Assembly (NCBI GenBank): GCA_032433765.1
Contig: JAVIAB010000024.1
Coordinates: 17,905,316-17,969,315, forward strand
Source of the DNA: Megaustenia siamemsis
Taxonomy: Eukaryota > Mollusca > Gastropoda > Stylommatophora > Ariophantidae
Reading direction: 5' to 3'
Length of the DNA: 64,000 nt
The notes beneath the pieces were generated by a model. The model searched no databases. It was not told where the DNA came from and was given only the letters and a program-made list of their open reading frames with translations. A program made the position numbers and the translations under genes. Positions within the stretch are counted from its first letter, which is position 1; each line of letters opens with the position of its first letter. Positions 20,771 through 30,945 of the stretch are shown here, piece after piece.

Positions 20771-21129
20771 AAAAAGGATGAACTACAGTACCATATCAAT
20801 TGTCTCAGCTTTGTTTGCCAAGAACATGACATGAAGATAGACAACAAAAACTAGCAAGATTCTAAATCAAGTGAACCGATTACATGTACTTCGACATTAT
20901 TCTTAATCCCACTATGGCAAACTGCGTGACGTGTACAAATGAAACCCGTCCGAGCTGCAAAAGTGGACATACAAAGGTGGCATGATGCTGAGATATTTAA
21001 AGTTATACGCGCATGTGCGGTTGTGTATGTGCTCCTTCTCCACGTAGTGTTCAATGGTTTTGTTGCAACACGTTGGAAAATGACCAATTCAGAGGATGAG
21101 GTATGTTTACAGCACTCGGAAAAAATGAC
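20771..21129. other. No gene recognised
   Basis: Non-repetitive sequence. A 116-codon plus-strand frame starting at 20939 runs on into LINE and SINE sequence and has no family resemblance, so I do not call it. Confidence 0.4.
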
Positions 21130-21605
21130 AAATAATCAAACTACAATGATCACCTATACGCCAACAGGCACGGTACTTGATGGTGATGATGATGATATTG
21201 TGTATAATACTTATACCGTTATTTGCAATTTTTTTTCGTGTAAAAAAAAAAAAAAAGTAAAGAGCCCCGTGACGCCAAGTGGCGTATAGGGAATATGATG
21301 TTAGTGACCATAAATTTTACAGACCTTCAGCACATGAATTTGGGGTAATGTGGTCGGTATTACGCCCGTGCCGCTTTACTTTCCCAGAAAAAAAATCCGG
21401 TACCCTTTTAAGGCTGGGTGAACCCGGAAGCCGTCGGTTGGGATCAAACCCTAAGTCTTGTCCTTTGTAGTCCAGTTCACTAAGTACTGAGCTATCGCTG
21501 CTCTTCATTTTTTCCGAGTGATGTAAACATACCCTTTCCTCTAAATTGATTCGCTGATTATCGCCTTCGAAGATTCCCTCTATGATAATATTCATTTATG
21601 ATTAT
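21130..21605 (+). mobile_element. LINE-1 3' end joined to a SINE-5 body, carrying SINE-1
   Basis: A LINE-1 end (ATGATCACCTATACGCCAAC and a short TGATGATG run) leads straight into SINE-5 body sequence (GTTATTTGCAATTTTTTTTC, then after SINE-1 CCGAGTGATGTAAACATACC and ATAATATTCATTTATGATTA). The same LINE-1/SINE-5 junction occurs at 44740-44890, so it is a shared composite. SINE-1 interrupts the body at 21242-21503. Confidence 0.7.
21242..21503 (-). mobile_element. SINE-1, near full length
   Basis: Minus-strand copy from the head (AGCAGCGATAGCTCAG) through TTTGATCCCAACCGACGGC to CCACTTGGCGTCACGGGGCTC and a TTTACTTTTTT tail. It interrupts a SINE-5 body. The TSD is unclear because the target is T-rich. 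Confidence 0.92.
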
Positions 21606-21724
21606 TTGTCTCCTGGAATATGACCAGTTTGATGCACATTGTTTGTCCATGAAGGGCTTCTATTGGCAGACTTTAAAGAGCCCGGTGTGACATCAATGAC
21701 ATCCGCTACAAAGACAAATGACAA

Positions 21725-21965
21725 CCTGCATACAGCCATCAAGAAATAGAGACTCGGCATGCTTTCGCGTGGTGTGATTCTGCTGCATGGCAATGCTCGC
21801 CCACATGTTGCGAGCATTGTGCAGGAAGCGTTATCAAGAAAACGGTGGGAAGTTCTGCAACTCCCAGCCTACAGCCACTATATGTTACCGCGTGACTTTC
21901 ATTTGTTGAGAATAACAAATCTATAGAGGGACAACGATTCGACTTCGATGCTGACGTCATGGTCT
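21725..21965 (+). pseudogene. Mariner transposase remnant (C-terminal catalytic part)
   Basis: The plus strand reads SRGVILLHGNARPHVASIVQ, then WEVLQLPAYSHYMLPRDFHL. This is the mariner pattern around the second and third catalytic Asp (LLHDNARPH and PPYSPDLSPCDFHLF). Here the second Asp position (LLHGNARPH) is Gly, so the catalytic site is lost. No N-terminal half or inverted repeats are seen. It directly abuts the following LINE. Confidence 0.85.
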
Positions 21966-21967
21966 CG

Positions 21968-22800
21968 GTGGCTAAATGATGTGGGCTTACCAATATCAAC
22001 CCTGGCGAGGAGTGGATACCGATGCCTACGTCATTCAAGGGGGCATTCTCATGTATTGTCACACTCGACAGGAAATGTAAGGAACAGACCTCAGTTGTGA
22101 TCAATTCGGAGGTCAACGGTCACATCTGGGATGACACCGATGAGAAAGATGCAGTCATCTATACAGACGGATATGTAATACGACATCAAAGAAGTGCATG
22201 GGCATTTACAGCACGCTCGGCAGGCAGAATAGTCAAGGAAGAAAGTGGTGCATACGTTATGACCACGAGTAGCATGACGATGGAGGTGATGACAGTAACC
22301 AGGGCATTCATCTGGTTAGAGTCATAAGACTACACCAACGCCTGTATGCTGAGTGATTCGATGAGCATGATACGAAAAGTGGAGGCGGGATCTGCACGCA
22401 GGCAATGGGTAGAGTCATTGCAGAAGTCAAAAATACGTAAGGTCACCTTTGTCTATGTCCCAGGTCATGCGGCAGTACTGGGAAATGAAAAAGCGGACAG
22501 GTTCGGCTGGCTGCGCTGTCGTTGAGGAGGGTTAACCAATAGATCGGGCGGACATCACCAATGCCCTCCGAAATGTGGGAAGTGCACATGACTTCAACAA
22601 CCATGAGTCCACGTCACTCAATCGGATGAAAGAGATGGGAGTTAAGATGGGCACAGCCAGAAACGAGAAACTTTGTGGGCGTGTAAGAAGACTAATCAAC
22701 CAACACAGAACTGGAGTCGTCAGTCGCTGGACACTGTGAGACTTGCTGAGGAGGAGATGAGAGAACCTATGGACATGTTCGGAGTACAATGATGATGACC
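21968..22800 (+). pseudogene. LINE-6 fragment: RNase H domain and C-terminus
   Basis: Reads DAVIYTDGYVIRHQRSAWAF, the first RNase H Asp in YTDG. It continues with GRIVKEESGAYVMTTSSMTM and EVMTVTRAFIWLES, where the Glu lies in the second strand, and with FVYVPGHAAVLGNEKADR near 22455. After shifts come INQHRTGVVSRWTL and a SEYNDDDPL end at about 22800. The reverse transcriptase is missing. Stops and shifts at about 22327, 22380 and 22500 show that it is dead. The related minus-strand copy at 50525 is longer. Confidence 0.85.
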
Positions 22801-23388
22801 CGCTAATAACTCAATAACTCAATCCAGCTTCACGAAAAAAGGGGAACCTAAATATTGATGGATAGTTAGAATCAAGAAGGCATGAAGTGACTTGACACGA
22901 TAACAACTCACTAGCACGGCTGACGATAACCTGACAAATACACATTCCTCCTCACTGAGACTATACACAGCACAAGGAGTGACGAAAGAGAGAAAGAAAG
23001 AAATAATGAATGCGCCGCTTTAGTACCAATTTGTAAGCACATAAATAAGTTGGTAGAATATCAGTCTTTTGTTGGTGCCCCTTTCTTGGTGTACGAAGGT
23101 GATTGTTCAACTCGGGCACACAAGTACCTGGCCAGTTCAGAAACGAAAATCGAGAGTAAAAGGCCAGATGACTGTATATGTGTGTGTATATATTTGTATG
23201 TCTATCTGTGTGTCTGTCAGTCTGTATGTGTGTGGTTGGGGGGGGGGGAGGGAGTGGAGTCAAGACATAGACCGGCGTTATTGAGTCTTTAAATACATGA
23301 TACGTCTTTCTTTCTTTCTTTTTTCTTTCTTTCTTTCTTTCTTTTTTCTTTCTTTCTTTCTTTTTTTCTTTCTTTCTTTCCTTTCTTT

Positions 23389-23424
<36 letters not shown>

Positions 23425-23491
23425 TCGGCCGTCATCCTGCAACTTTCTTTAGTTAAAAGTATACAATAAATATTCTATATAAAATATTAGG
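22801..23491. other. No gene; low-complexity DNA including (TTTC)n
   Basis: The first ~400 bp carry no recognisable element. A GT-rich and G-rich patch lies at 23175-23260. A (TTTC)n tract at about 23308-23426 follows. Confidence 0.5.
23308..23426. repeat. (TTTC)n microsatellite
   Basis: Imperfect TTTC tetranucleotides with T-run interruptions. Confidence 0.95.
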
Positions 23492-23875
23492 CATGTCATC
23501 ATCATCAATAGCCGTCTCCATATGGAAGGTTGGCTACCATGGAGCGCTATTTTACTCTGTCTCGTGTCTTCATGGTGCATGTTGTCATAGGCTCACCTGT
23601 CCATCTTTCGATGTTATCAGTCTACTTTAGTCTTGGTCTGCCTCTGCTTCGTCTACCATTCACCTTCTCTTCCAAGACGACCTTCAGTAGAGTCATCATC
23701 ATCATGGTGTGCCTTCTCCGCAACGAAGGTTGGCTATCATGGATCGCCGTTCTACTCTGTTTATTGCTTTGATGGTGCAGACTGACATAGATTGACTTGT
23801 CCATCTTTTGATGTTACTCGTCCATGTTAGTAGAGTATTGTGTCTTTTTACATGCCCCCCCCCCCCAAAAAAAAA
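23492..23875 (-). pseudogene. Two nested LINE-2 3' ends
   Basis: A minus-strand LINE-2 tail (CATCATCATC at 23492, then GCCGTCTCCATATGGAAGG) is interrupted near 23690-23826 by a second, 5'-truncated LINE-2 end starting again with CATCATCATCATGGTG. AGTAGAGT flanks the inner copy on both sides, the expected short TSD. Beyond it the outer copy continues (ATTGTGTCTTTTTACATGCC) into C- and A-runs. Confidence 0.75.
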
Positions 23876-24002
23876 AAAAAAAAAATGTCACTGCCTTTGT
23901 CGAATTGTGCTGTACCCTGGATACCATGACAGCTAAACACGTTCTACAGGATTGCCCCGAGGACACAGGCCTGAGAAGAACAATGCGACCCACCCCCACC
24001 TC

Positions 24003-24344
24003 ACTGTAAGAGACTTTGGGGCCTCCGTAGCCTAGTTCGGAAAACTATGGTCTACCGACGTTCGGACAACCCGCATTCAATTCCCGCTGGGAGCAGTGTG
24101 AACTGTACTCGTGGTTGGGAAAAAAATACCCCCACGGTCGACCCAGCCGTTGGCAGAAATGGGTACCAGGGTATTACCCTGGGAAGGTGGGGAATGTCGC
24201 TTCGCATCTGAGTTTCGATGCTTGAGGCTACACTATACAGAAATATCCGAACATTTCTGGATAGGCGGCCGAGCACATATGGGTGGAGACTCGCGTGCTA
24301 AGACACCGGTTCAAGTCTCGTACTTTACCTTTTACTGTAAGAGA
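24003..24344 (+). mobile_element. SINE-4 with 11-bp TSD
   Basis: Body 24014-24333 is flanked by ACTGTAAGAGA at 24003-24013 and 24334-24344. It starts with the tRNA-like head CCTCCGTAGCCTAGTTCGG with a B-box-like GCATTCAATTCCCGC. It ends with a second tRNA-like part (GGCGGCCGAGCACATATGGG, then CCGGTTCAAGTCTCG) and TACTTTACCTTTT. It aligns along its length with 17224-17555. Confidence 0.94.
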
Positions 24345-24365
24345 ATCTATACTGCAGGCAAATAA

Positions 24366-24600
24366 TAATAAATGAATATTATTATAGAGGGAAGCTTCCG
24401 AAGCGATAATTGAGCGAATCATAGGAGGAAGAGGTATGTTTTACATCCCTCAGAAAAAATGATAAATAAACAACAACAGAAGGAAAAAAAACCAAAGAAC
24501 AATATATGGTCCGAAGCTGGATCGAACCCGTACTCCTTGCCACTGCGCCTTGCCAGTATAAAAACCACTGGAAACTACTGTTTGTGCAGTTTCGTCCTAT
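24366..24600 (-). mobile_element. SINE-5, minus-strand copy
   Basis: On the minus strand: GGCAAGGAGTACGGGTTCGATCC (B box GGGTTCGATCC), AGCTTCGGACCATATATTG, then a T-rich body and ATAATATTCATTTATTATTA. It is inverted relative to the copy at 24735-24955, so the pair could form a hairpin. Boundaries are approximate. Confidence 0.75.
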
Positions 24601-24734
24601 AAATGTTTGTCTGCAACACAAGTATTCAGCCCTACTGGGAGATACTTGCCTTAATAGGAAAGTTCAGAAATACAATTTATTCCCGAGTTGTGATCGTAAC
24701 CCTATGCTAGTCATGAGAACACCCGCTTGAAAGA

Positions 24735-24955
24735 CATCGTCCACGATAGCTATTTTCTAAGTTAGCTGAGTGGCAGTGTTCCCTAGCGTTCGGCTTTTCG
24801 TGGCAAGGCGCAGTGACAAGGAGTACGGGTTCGATCCTGCTTCGGACTATATATTGTTTCTTTGTGGGTTTTTTTCTGTTATTGTTTATTTGTCATTTTT
24901 TTTCTGAGTGCTGTAAAACATGCCTCTTCTTCCTAAGAGAAACTATATGGGGCAT
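24735..24955 (+). mobile_element. SINE-5, plus-strand copy
   Basis: The head contains an A-box-like TAGCTGAGTGGCAG (24764-24777) and the B box GGGTTCGATCC (24826-24836). It is followed by TTCGGACTATATATTGTTTC and the body TTCTGAGTGCTGTAAAACATG. The 3' end is truncated relative to the minus-strand copy. Confidence 0.75.
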
Positions 24956-24956
24956 C

Positions 24957-25035
24957 CGAATCCCTTAAACAGACATCTGCCTTCACGAGAGAGTCGGGAG
25001 TCCTAGTCTGAATGAGTCATGATCACAGAAGAAGA
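24957..25035 (+). mobile_element. LINE-9 3' end with (GAA)n tail
   Basis: The last ~70 bp of LINE-9 (AGAGAGTCGGGAGTCCTAG, then GAGTCATGATCACAG) pass directly into GAAGAAGAAG. This matches the ends at 14925 and 18630 but with a different simple tail. Confidence 0.65.
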
Positions 25036-25129
25036 AGAATTATGTTCAGTAGCTCTTTTTTTTTTTTTATTCTCAATCGATTCTGAACTTCACTTGTCTT
25101 CTTATGATTGCGTCCAATTCCGCCCACTA

Positions 25130-25205
25130 TTTATAGATTTCAAAAGCTTTCAATTTTCTGTTCTGTTTTCTTATTTAGTGTCCATGTTTAGACATGTCCT
25201 ATAGT
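25130..25205 (-). pseudogene. LINE-2 scrap
   Basis: About 75 bp (TTTCAATTTTCTGTTCTG, then CCATGTTTAGACATG) match the LINE-2 segment that encodes the DKKTKQKIEAF-like region at 34230-34290. Confidence 0.6.
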
Positions 25206-25529
25206 TTGAAATAAACACATAAATGCTCATATCGATTATTACGTAAAATCGATGCAGATCTAACCAAGCGAAAATGACGAAACACATTGTATATTATAAC
25301 TATAGACACGACAAGTGCACTTGTACCTCAGAGGCGACACATAGTAATTAAATCCCACCATGGGTTTCCATAATTATTTTTTAAATAAACAACACACATA
25401 CATATATATTCATATCTTTTCATTTACATTTTTATATGGAATACCAAAGAGTTATGTACGCCCGTCTAACACGGGACATATTCTGTGGTTCCTCTCCGGT
25501 GATAAGACACGCTCGATCGATCTCATCAT
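25206..25529. other. No gene recognised
   Basis: AT-rich, apparently unique sequence with no supported feature. Confidence 0.4.
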
Positions 25530-25927
25530 CATCAAGTAGCATGCTTGATGGCGTAGGTGCTCATGTCTCTTCACAACTTTCGATCTCGACAGTTATTTAT
25601 CATTTCTGTTGCTGATCTTCTTTCTGCCAAGCCATTCTCTTAAGCTGTCTGGTATCTTTTCTCTTTTCTTCCCTCTGTCTCTTCGTCCCTTAATTGTTTC
25701 CAACTGTTCCCTTCTCATAACATGGCAAAAAATTATGATTGTTTCTTCTGAATATTGGATATTAGCTCTCTCTTTGTTTTTGACCTCTTTCAGAACATTT
25801 TCATTACTCTTCTTATCTGTCCTTAGTGCTCTCAAACTTCTTCTGTAAAACCACATTTCTACAGACTCCAGTGATTTTCTTCGCTTATGTTTTATTGTCC
25901 ACGATTTACATCCATATGTTAAGACTG

Positions 25928-26827
25928 GCTCTACATAGGGTTGCCATCCGTCCCGCTTTTTCCGGATTGTCCCACTTTTTCATCAAAAATTAATTGTCCC
26001 GCCTAAGGGTCTGGGGGACAGCAATTTGTCCCGCTTTTTAATCCAGCCAAATTTTTCACCTACAAATTTTAATTTTCTTAAATTATTTATTATTGGTTTG
26101 AGTTTTGTTACAAAATGAAGCTTCTTAGTCCGAAACGTCTATTTGTAGAGTCCTGCGCTATCGCTGTTTAATAATAAAGTTTGTAGATACAACTCATAAA
26201 TACTCATTTGAGAATATCCAGCACAAAATTGTTGGTGCGGAAGGCGATATTATTTAAAAATTTACAAAAGATGACGTCTTCGGCTTCGTCTTACTCTTAG
26301 GCGACTCTTAGCCGAGGCGCCGAGCCTTACTGTGCGGATCAGTATTCCCAGTTATTACATTTATGTGAATTCATCTTCAGCGTTCCAGGACATAATGCTA
26401 ATGTGGAAAGAATATTTTCTTTAATGAATGTGCAGTGGACAGATGAACGAAATCGGTTGCACGTAGCAACTGTTGAAGCAATAATGAAATGTGTGTTTAA
26501 TTATAAACTTAGCTGCACCGAGTTTTATGACTACGTAATCCAGCGACAAGATCTTCTCACTCAGAGTCTGAAGTCAGACAAATATGAGATGCAGCCGACA
26601 CCGACTTAAGAAGCTGGAAATCAATGTAAACATTTTTTTTATTAATTAAAAAAATTACTGGTACATGTATTAGAATTATAATGTAATAATAATTAGTCTA
26701 TGTGTGTGCTATCTCTGACTTTTCCTATGGCTATTATGCTTTACATGATGTGTCCCGCTTTCGCGTCTAAAAAAGTACCATTTGTCCCGCTTTCTGCTTC
26801 GAAGGTTCTGGCAACCCTAGCTCTACA
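25928..26827. mobile_element. hAT DNA transposon, non-autonomous, 8-bp TSD
   Basis: Element 25936-26819 (884 bp) has inverted ends TAGGGTTGCCA and TGGCAACCCTA, and the perfect 8-bp TSD GCTCTACA at 25928-25935 and 26820-26827. An 8-bp TSD and CAGGG-like ends are hallmarks of the hAT superfamily. Subterminal GTCCCGC motifs recur near both ends. It interrupts LINE-1 coding sequence, so it is the younger of the two. Only the transposase C-terminus remains, so it cannot move by itself. Confidence 0.93.
26335..26609 (+). pseudogene. hAT transposase C-terminal (dimerisation) remnant
   Basis: Reads LCEFIFSVPGHNANVERIFS, then LMNVQWTDERNRLHVATVEA and FYDYVIQRQDLL, stopping at 26609. The N-ERIFSLMN-WTDERNRL pattern is the conserved hAT C-terminal dimerisation region. 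The N-terminal BED finger and the catalytic core are absent. Confidence 0.9.
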
Positions 26828-27111
26828 TAATATTTAAGAACTCTTTTTCTTGTTTCTATTGTCAAAAATGGATTGCACAGTATATCCCTAATTTTTGGAA
26901 AGCTGTTTTTGCCTGAGCTATTCTGCATCTCACCTCTGTTGTAAATCTACTATCAGAGGTTAACATTGTTCCCAGATATTTAAATTCATTTACCTGTTTT
27001 AATATTTTTCCAATTGTTTTTATTGTGCATTGCGATGGTGTCTTTTTCTTTGTTGTTACCATTACTTCTGTCTTTTTATCTCAAGGCTGATAAAGCTCCT
27101 TTATTGTTGCT

Positions 27112-27541
27112 TTTATTCACTTTAGTTCTTTGGTTATGGAAGGCCCTGGTATCACTGCAAACGAATTAAAATCCATAACTGCATAACCGCCTGTGCCAGT
27201 GGAATCATCCGAATTACTAACTCATCTCTCAAACAAAGAAAGGTAGCTGTAGTCCCCATCGTAGCAGTTTCAGCACACGCCAAAAGACATGAGTCGAAAC
27301 CGCACAGAAAGTGAACACAGCCAACTGTTCCCTGCCATACGATATCATCATTCATCGTAAACAATTGGAATATCGAAACATGATCAAAACGGATGAAATA
27401 CACAGCTCACGGTGTGCACAGAGCACTTAATTCAGTAGCTCCTGCAACAAGCCGGACTTGGAATATGAGGAAACTGTAACAAGGAACACTTTAATACATA
27501 GTTTTCAATCGTTCCTGCCGCCTATCCACCATTTATTCACT
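27112..27541 (-). mobile_element. Element B, 5'-truncated copy with 10-bp TSD
   Basis: Body 27122-27531, minus strand, runs from TGGTGGATAGGCGGCAGG to GGCCTTCCATAACCAAAGAAC. TTTATTCACT flanks it at 27112-27121 and 27532-27541. 5' truncation together with a TSD indicates target-primed retrotransposition. It sits in LINE-1. Confidence 0.88.
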
Positions 27542-28200
27542 ATGTCACAAGAAATGTCTAACATTTCTTGTAACACATTTTCACACTTAGCGATTGATTT
27601 CACACTTAGCGATTAAGAATGTATCATCAGCGCATCTTATGTTATTTATATTATGATCTCCAATTGTTATTCCAGACAGGCCCCTTATGTATCTTAAAAT
27701 AATCGTACTATACATATTAAACAAATCTGTTGACAGCACACAACCTTGTCTAGAACTCTGTTTTAGTTGTTGAAACATTTCCAATTGATTTCCAGTTCTT
27801 ATGGCTGCTGTTTTTTGCCAGTACCTGTTGTTTATTATTCTTAGCTATTTGTTGTCTACTTTTATACCTTATAAATTGTTGATTATTTCTTGGTGCTTTA
27901 CTTTGTCAAATGCTTTGTAATAATCTATGAAACATAGGTATAGATCTGTTTTCACCTCTATGGCTCTTTCTACTAAAGATCTTATCATGTATGTGGCATT
28001 CGTTCGTTCCATTACCCCTAACAAAACCACACTGTTCATCACTAATTTCTGGACTGATTTTTCGCACTCTTCGCATGATGATTCTTAGTAATATCTAAGT
28101 CATATGACTCATAAGGCTTATTGTGCGATGATCATCGCATTCAATCGCACCCGATTTCTTTGGTAGGCAATCTATGAATATTGATTTTAGCAGGTCGTCT

Positions 28201-28201
28201 G

Positions 28202-28278
<77 letters not shown>
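28201..28278. repeat. (TA)n microsatellite
   Basis: About 37 TA dinucleotides at the upstream edge of the LINE-1 fragment. Confidence 0.98.
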
Positions 28279-28279
<1 letters not shown>

Positions 28280-28350
28280 GCTGTTGTAGATATCATTCAA
28301 TATTTTGTTATTTCTATTTAAATCTCACTAACTTTGAAACAAAATTAGGC

Positions 28351-28351
28351 T

Positions 28352-28387
<36 letters not shown>

Positions 28388-28440
28388 TTTTTCTTTCTTT
28401 CTTTCTTTCTTTCTTTTTCTTTTTCTTTTTTCTTTTTCTC
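28351..28440. repeat. (TTTC)n microsatellite
   Basis: About 90 bp of TTTC tetranucleotides with T-run interruptions at the right end. The sequence between the (TA)n and this tract (28279-28350) is unremarkable. Confidence 0.96.
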
Positions 28441-28915
28441 TGGCGTTCACCCAATGGTTACTAAGGGAATGAATAGACCTCCTTTGTCATCCACCATTAA
28501 AAGGATGTTCCGTGGTCGTAAATGTGTTCTGTTATGCTTTATTTGCAACTTATTGGTCCCTACGTATACGACATCAAGACAGTATTTTTGATTACTGAGT
28601 TGCTTTCCGTCTTCAATCCCTACTGGGTTGTCTAAACTGGATAGTCTTATTCCTGGAGCACCGCTGGGAAGGTGAGTGGGGTTATGATCAGATCTGTTGT
28701 TCACCGATGCTGAAGCATGCTGTCAGCTATGGTTCGCTAACCGCACTCAGCTCAGCAGCTGGATAGGCGCCTTAGCCCCATTCAGAACGAATGAAAGGAA
28801 TTGTCAACCATCACGGAAATGGTACAATTAGTCGCTGTGTGCTGATGATCTTTTTTGAATAGAAGGTCGGAGCACCTACGGGTCTGTCCGGAGTGTTGTG
28901 ATGGTGATCCTAATT
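28441..28915 (+). pseudogene. LINE-6 C-terminal end, degraded
   Basis: The clear part is 28785-28915: IVNHHGNGTISRCVLMIFF, then RRSEHLRVCPECCDGDP across a shift. It parallels INQHRTGVVSRWTLRDLL and the Cys-containing end at 22690-22800. The 28695-28760 segment (GATGCTGAAGCATGCTGTCAG, then GGTTCGCTAACCGC) resembles 50535-50575. Sequence at 28441-28690 is not assigned. Confidence 0.6.
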
Positions 28916-29329
28916 TAATTTAACTAATAAACACAACAGAGACGAGAAGTTATAGAGAATAACACTTGATGATTAATGGGAAAAAGCCTAGAACGTAATT
29001 ATACTACACCACCTTTCAAATATCGCGGTCTATTCTATCAGTTTCATTGCAGTCAATGATTCCCATATCCGCTCCAGGACTTGTCACAACATTTTAAAAA
29101 ATGCATCGGTAATTACCGTTGACACGGTCTCTGCGTGCACGTCCTTATCGACTGCACAGACGACGATTCCAAACATCTTTACTCGCCTCCAACGTCATGC
29201 CACGCGGGGCAGGTAACAGTAGCTTTATTCTTTTCTGCACTAAATTTTCTCGGTCATTTCAAGAAAAGAAATTATTTTATGAAGGCTGCCTTGTTGTATG
29301 AAAGGCAGAATTTTTGTCTTTCTTTTTTT
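28916..29329. other. No gene recognised
   Basis: Apparently single-copy DNA. Two overlapping frames of 60 and 118 codons run into LINE-7 and T-rich sequence and are not supported. Confidence 0.4.
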
Positions 29330-29495
29330 TTCTTCCTAGATCTTCTTTTTCTTGCTTTCCTTCCCCACTTGTCTCTCAGCGTTGAGGGGAGATATAGTTG
29401 CGGTGCTATGCTCTTCTGTTGGCTTCTATTTCTGTTGTTTCCTATTTTTTCTAATATCCCATCAATCCATCTTTGTCATGGTCGGCCCTAGTGTC
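29330..29495 (-). pseudogene. LINE-7 3' end
   Basis: On the minus strand this corresponds to the RWIDGILEALGNITAAEAN to NRRAKNRNLYLPSTLK region at 46300-46420. Shared text includes CTTCTGTTGGCTTCT and GAGGGGAGATATAGTTGCGG. Degraded. Confidence 0.7.
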
Positions 29496-29587
29496 TGGTG
29501 TTCTCGCTGTGTTTATTAAAGGCTCATTTTGTTCTTTCTGTCTAACTGCATAGCTGAATTATTTTATGTGTAGTTTCTTTATGTATT

Positions 29588-29832
29588 GGGAGCCGTGATA
29601 GCTCAGTGGTTAGTGAACTGGACTACTTAGGACAAGGGGTAGAGTTCCATCCCAACCGACGGCTTCCGGTTCACCCAGTCTTTAATGGGTACCTGATTTT
29701 ATTCTGGGAAATTAAAGTGGCACGGGCGTAATACCGACCACATTACCCCAAAAATCATGTTGTGAAGGTCTGTAAAACTTATGGTCACTAACACCATATT
29801 CCCTATACGCCACTTGGCGTGACGGGGGTCTC
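29588..29832 (+). mobile_element. SINE-1, full length
   Basis: Runs from GGGAGCCGTGATAGCTCAG (intact A box) to CCACTTGGCGTGACGGGGGT. In the B-box region GAGTTCCATCC replaces GGTTCGATCC, so the internal promoter is damaged. A near-match TSD (TCTTTATGT and TCTTCATGT) may flank it. It lies directly downstream of the LINE-3 end. Confidence 0.93.
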
Positions 29833-29834
29833 TT

Positions 29835-30945
29835 CATGTTCTACCTTATTTTAGCTCCAGTGGAGCATAGGTCTTGAACAAAAACTTTCCAAGTCGTTCT
29901 GTTTTTTGCCATTCTTTTAAGATCATTCCATGCCTTCCCATCATCTTCTTCTATCTGTCTTCTCCAAGAATTCCTTGGTATTCCTCTTTGTCTTTTCCCC
30001 TGGGGATTCCACAAAAGGGCCTGTTGTGTAATACTCTCAGTTGGCTTCCGCAGTGTGTGTCCTATCCAGCGCCATCGTCTTCGCTGTATCTCTTTATCCA
30101 CGGTATTTGACTGGTACATTTCCATAATTCTATGTTAGTGATATTGTCCTGCCATTTCCATCCTTTTATTCTGCGTAAGCATCCATTCATGAAAGTCTTT
30201 ATCTTTATGATTGTCAATTTTGTTGTTCTCCATGTTTCACAGCCATACAATAGCACCGACTTAATATTTGAGTTGAAAATTTTTATTTTTGTATTTAACC
30301 TAATTTCTTTGGATTTCCATATGTTTCCCAGTGCAGTGAAAGCTCCTATTGCTTTTGATATCATTATTTTGGTATAATTTTCTGTTCCTCCATCTTTATC
30401 TATATTACTGCCCAGATATATGTAAGATTGTACGTCTAGTAGAGGCATTTCTCCTAATTTTATTTGATTATTGCCAACTGCATTAATTCTCATATAATGT
30501 TGGTATTATCTCTATTAATCTTCAGTCCTAGCTGATGTGATCTCTCATCAAGTATGCTCATTTGATCCTGCATCTGTTGATGGGTGTGTGATAGGAGAGC
30601 TATGTCATCAGCAAAGTCTAAATCATCAAGTTGCTTGGTCAGTGACCACTGGATTCCATTTCTGTTGTTTTGAGTTATTTTCATAATCCAATCTATGGCC
30701 AGAAGAAAGAGAAATGGAGACAGAAGGCATCCTTGCCTTACTCCTGTTCTTATTTTAAATGCTTCTGTAAGCTGTCCTTCATGCACCACACTACATTTTG
30801 TTCCTTCACACATTGTTTTTATCAGGTTAATAAACTTTATGGAAATTCCGTAATGACTCAGCAACTTCCAAAGCATTCTTCTGTCTAAACTATCCCAATG
30901 CCTTTTCGTAATCTATGAATCCAATATAAAGTAAGTTTACTTTTT
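29835..30945 (-). pseudogene. LINE-3, best-preserved reverse transcriptase fragment
   Basis: Minus strand: motif A region (YIGFIDYEKALG) at 30935-30890, then HYGISIKFINLIKTM, GVRQGCLLSPFLFLLAIDW, the catalytic LDFADDIALL at ~30615 and LGLKINRDNTNII. It continues with LLDVQSYIYLGSNIDKDGG, SVLLYGCETW, WIGHTLRKPTESITQQAL and WKVFVQDLCSTGAK. Only about two or three frame breaks (near 30885, 30490 and 30060) interrupt ~1.1 kb, so this is among the youngest LINE copies. The endonuclease and RT N-terminus are missing. Confidence 0.92.

Larger units (their letters stand above)
25530..28200 (-). pseudogene. LINE-1, longest copy, carrying two nested insertions
   Basis: Minus-strand LINE-1 runs from the RT region (28200-27550: LLKSIFIDCLPKKSGAIECD, RTISLMSHMT) through the segment at 27130-26830 (IGKILKQVNEFKYLGTMLTS) to the C-terminal tail (FYRRSLRALRTDKKSNENVL, IPDSLREWLGR) and a short ATG-rich end near 25530. 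Once the hAT element (25936-26819) and Element B (27122-27531) are removed, the parts are colinear with the copy at 35800-36715. Many stops and shifts show it is dead. Confidence 0.85.
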
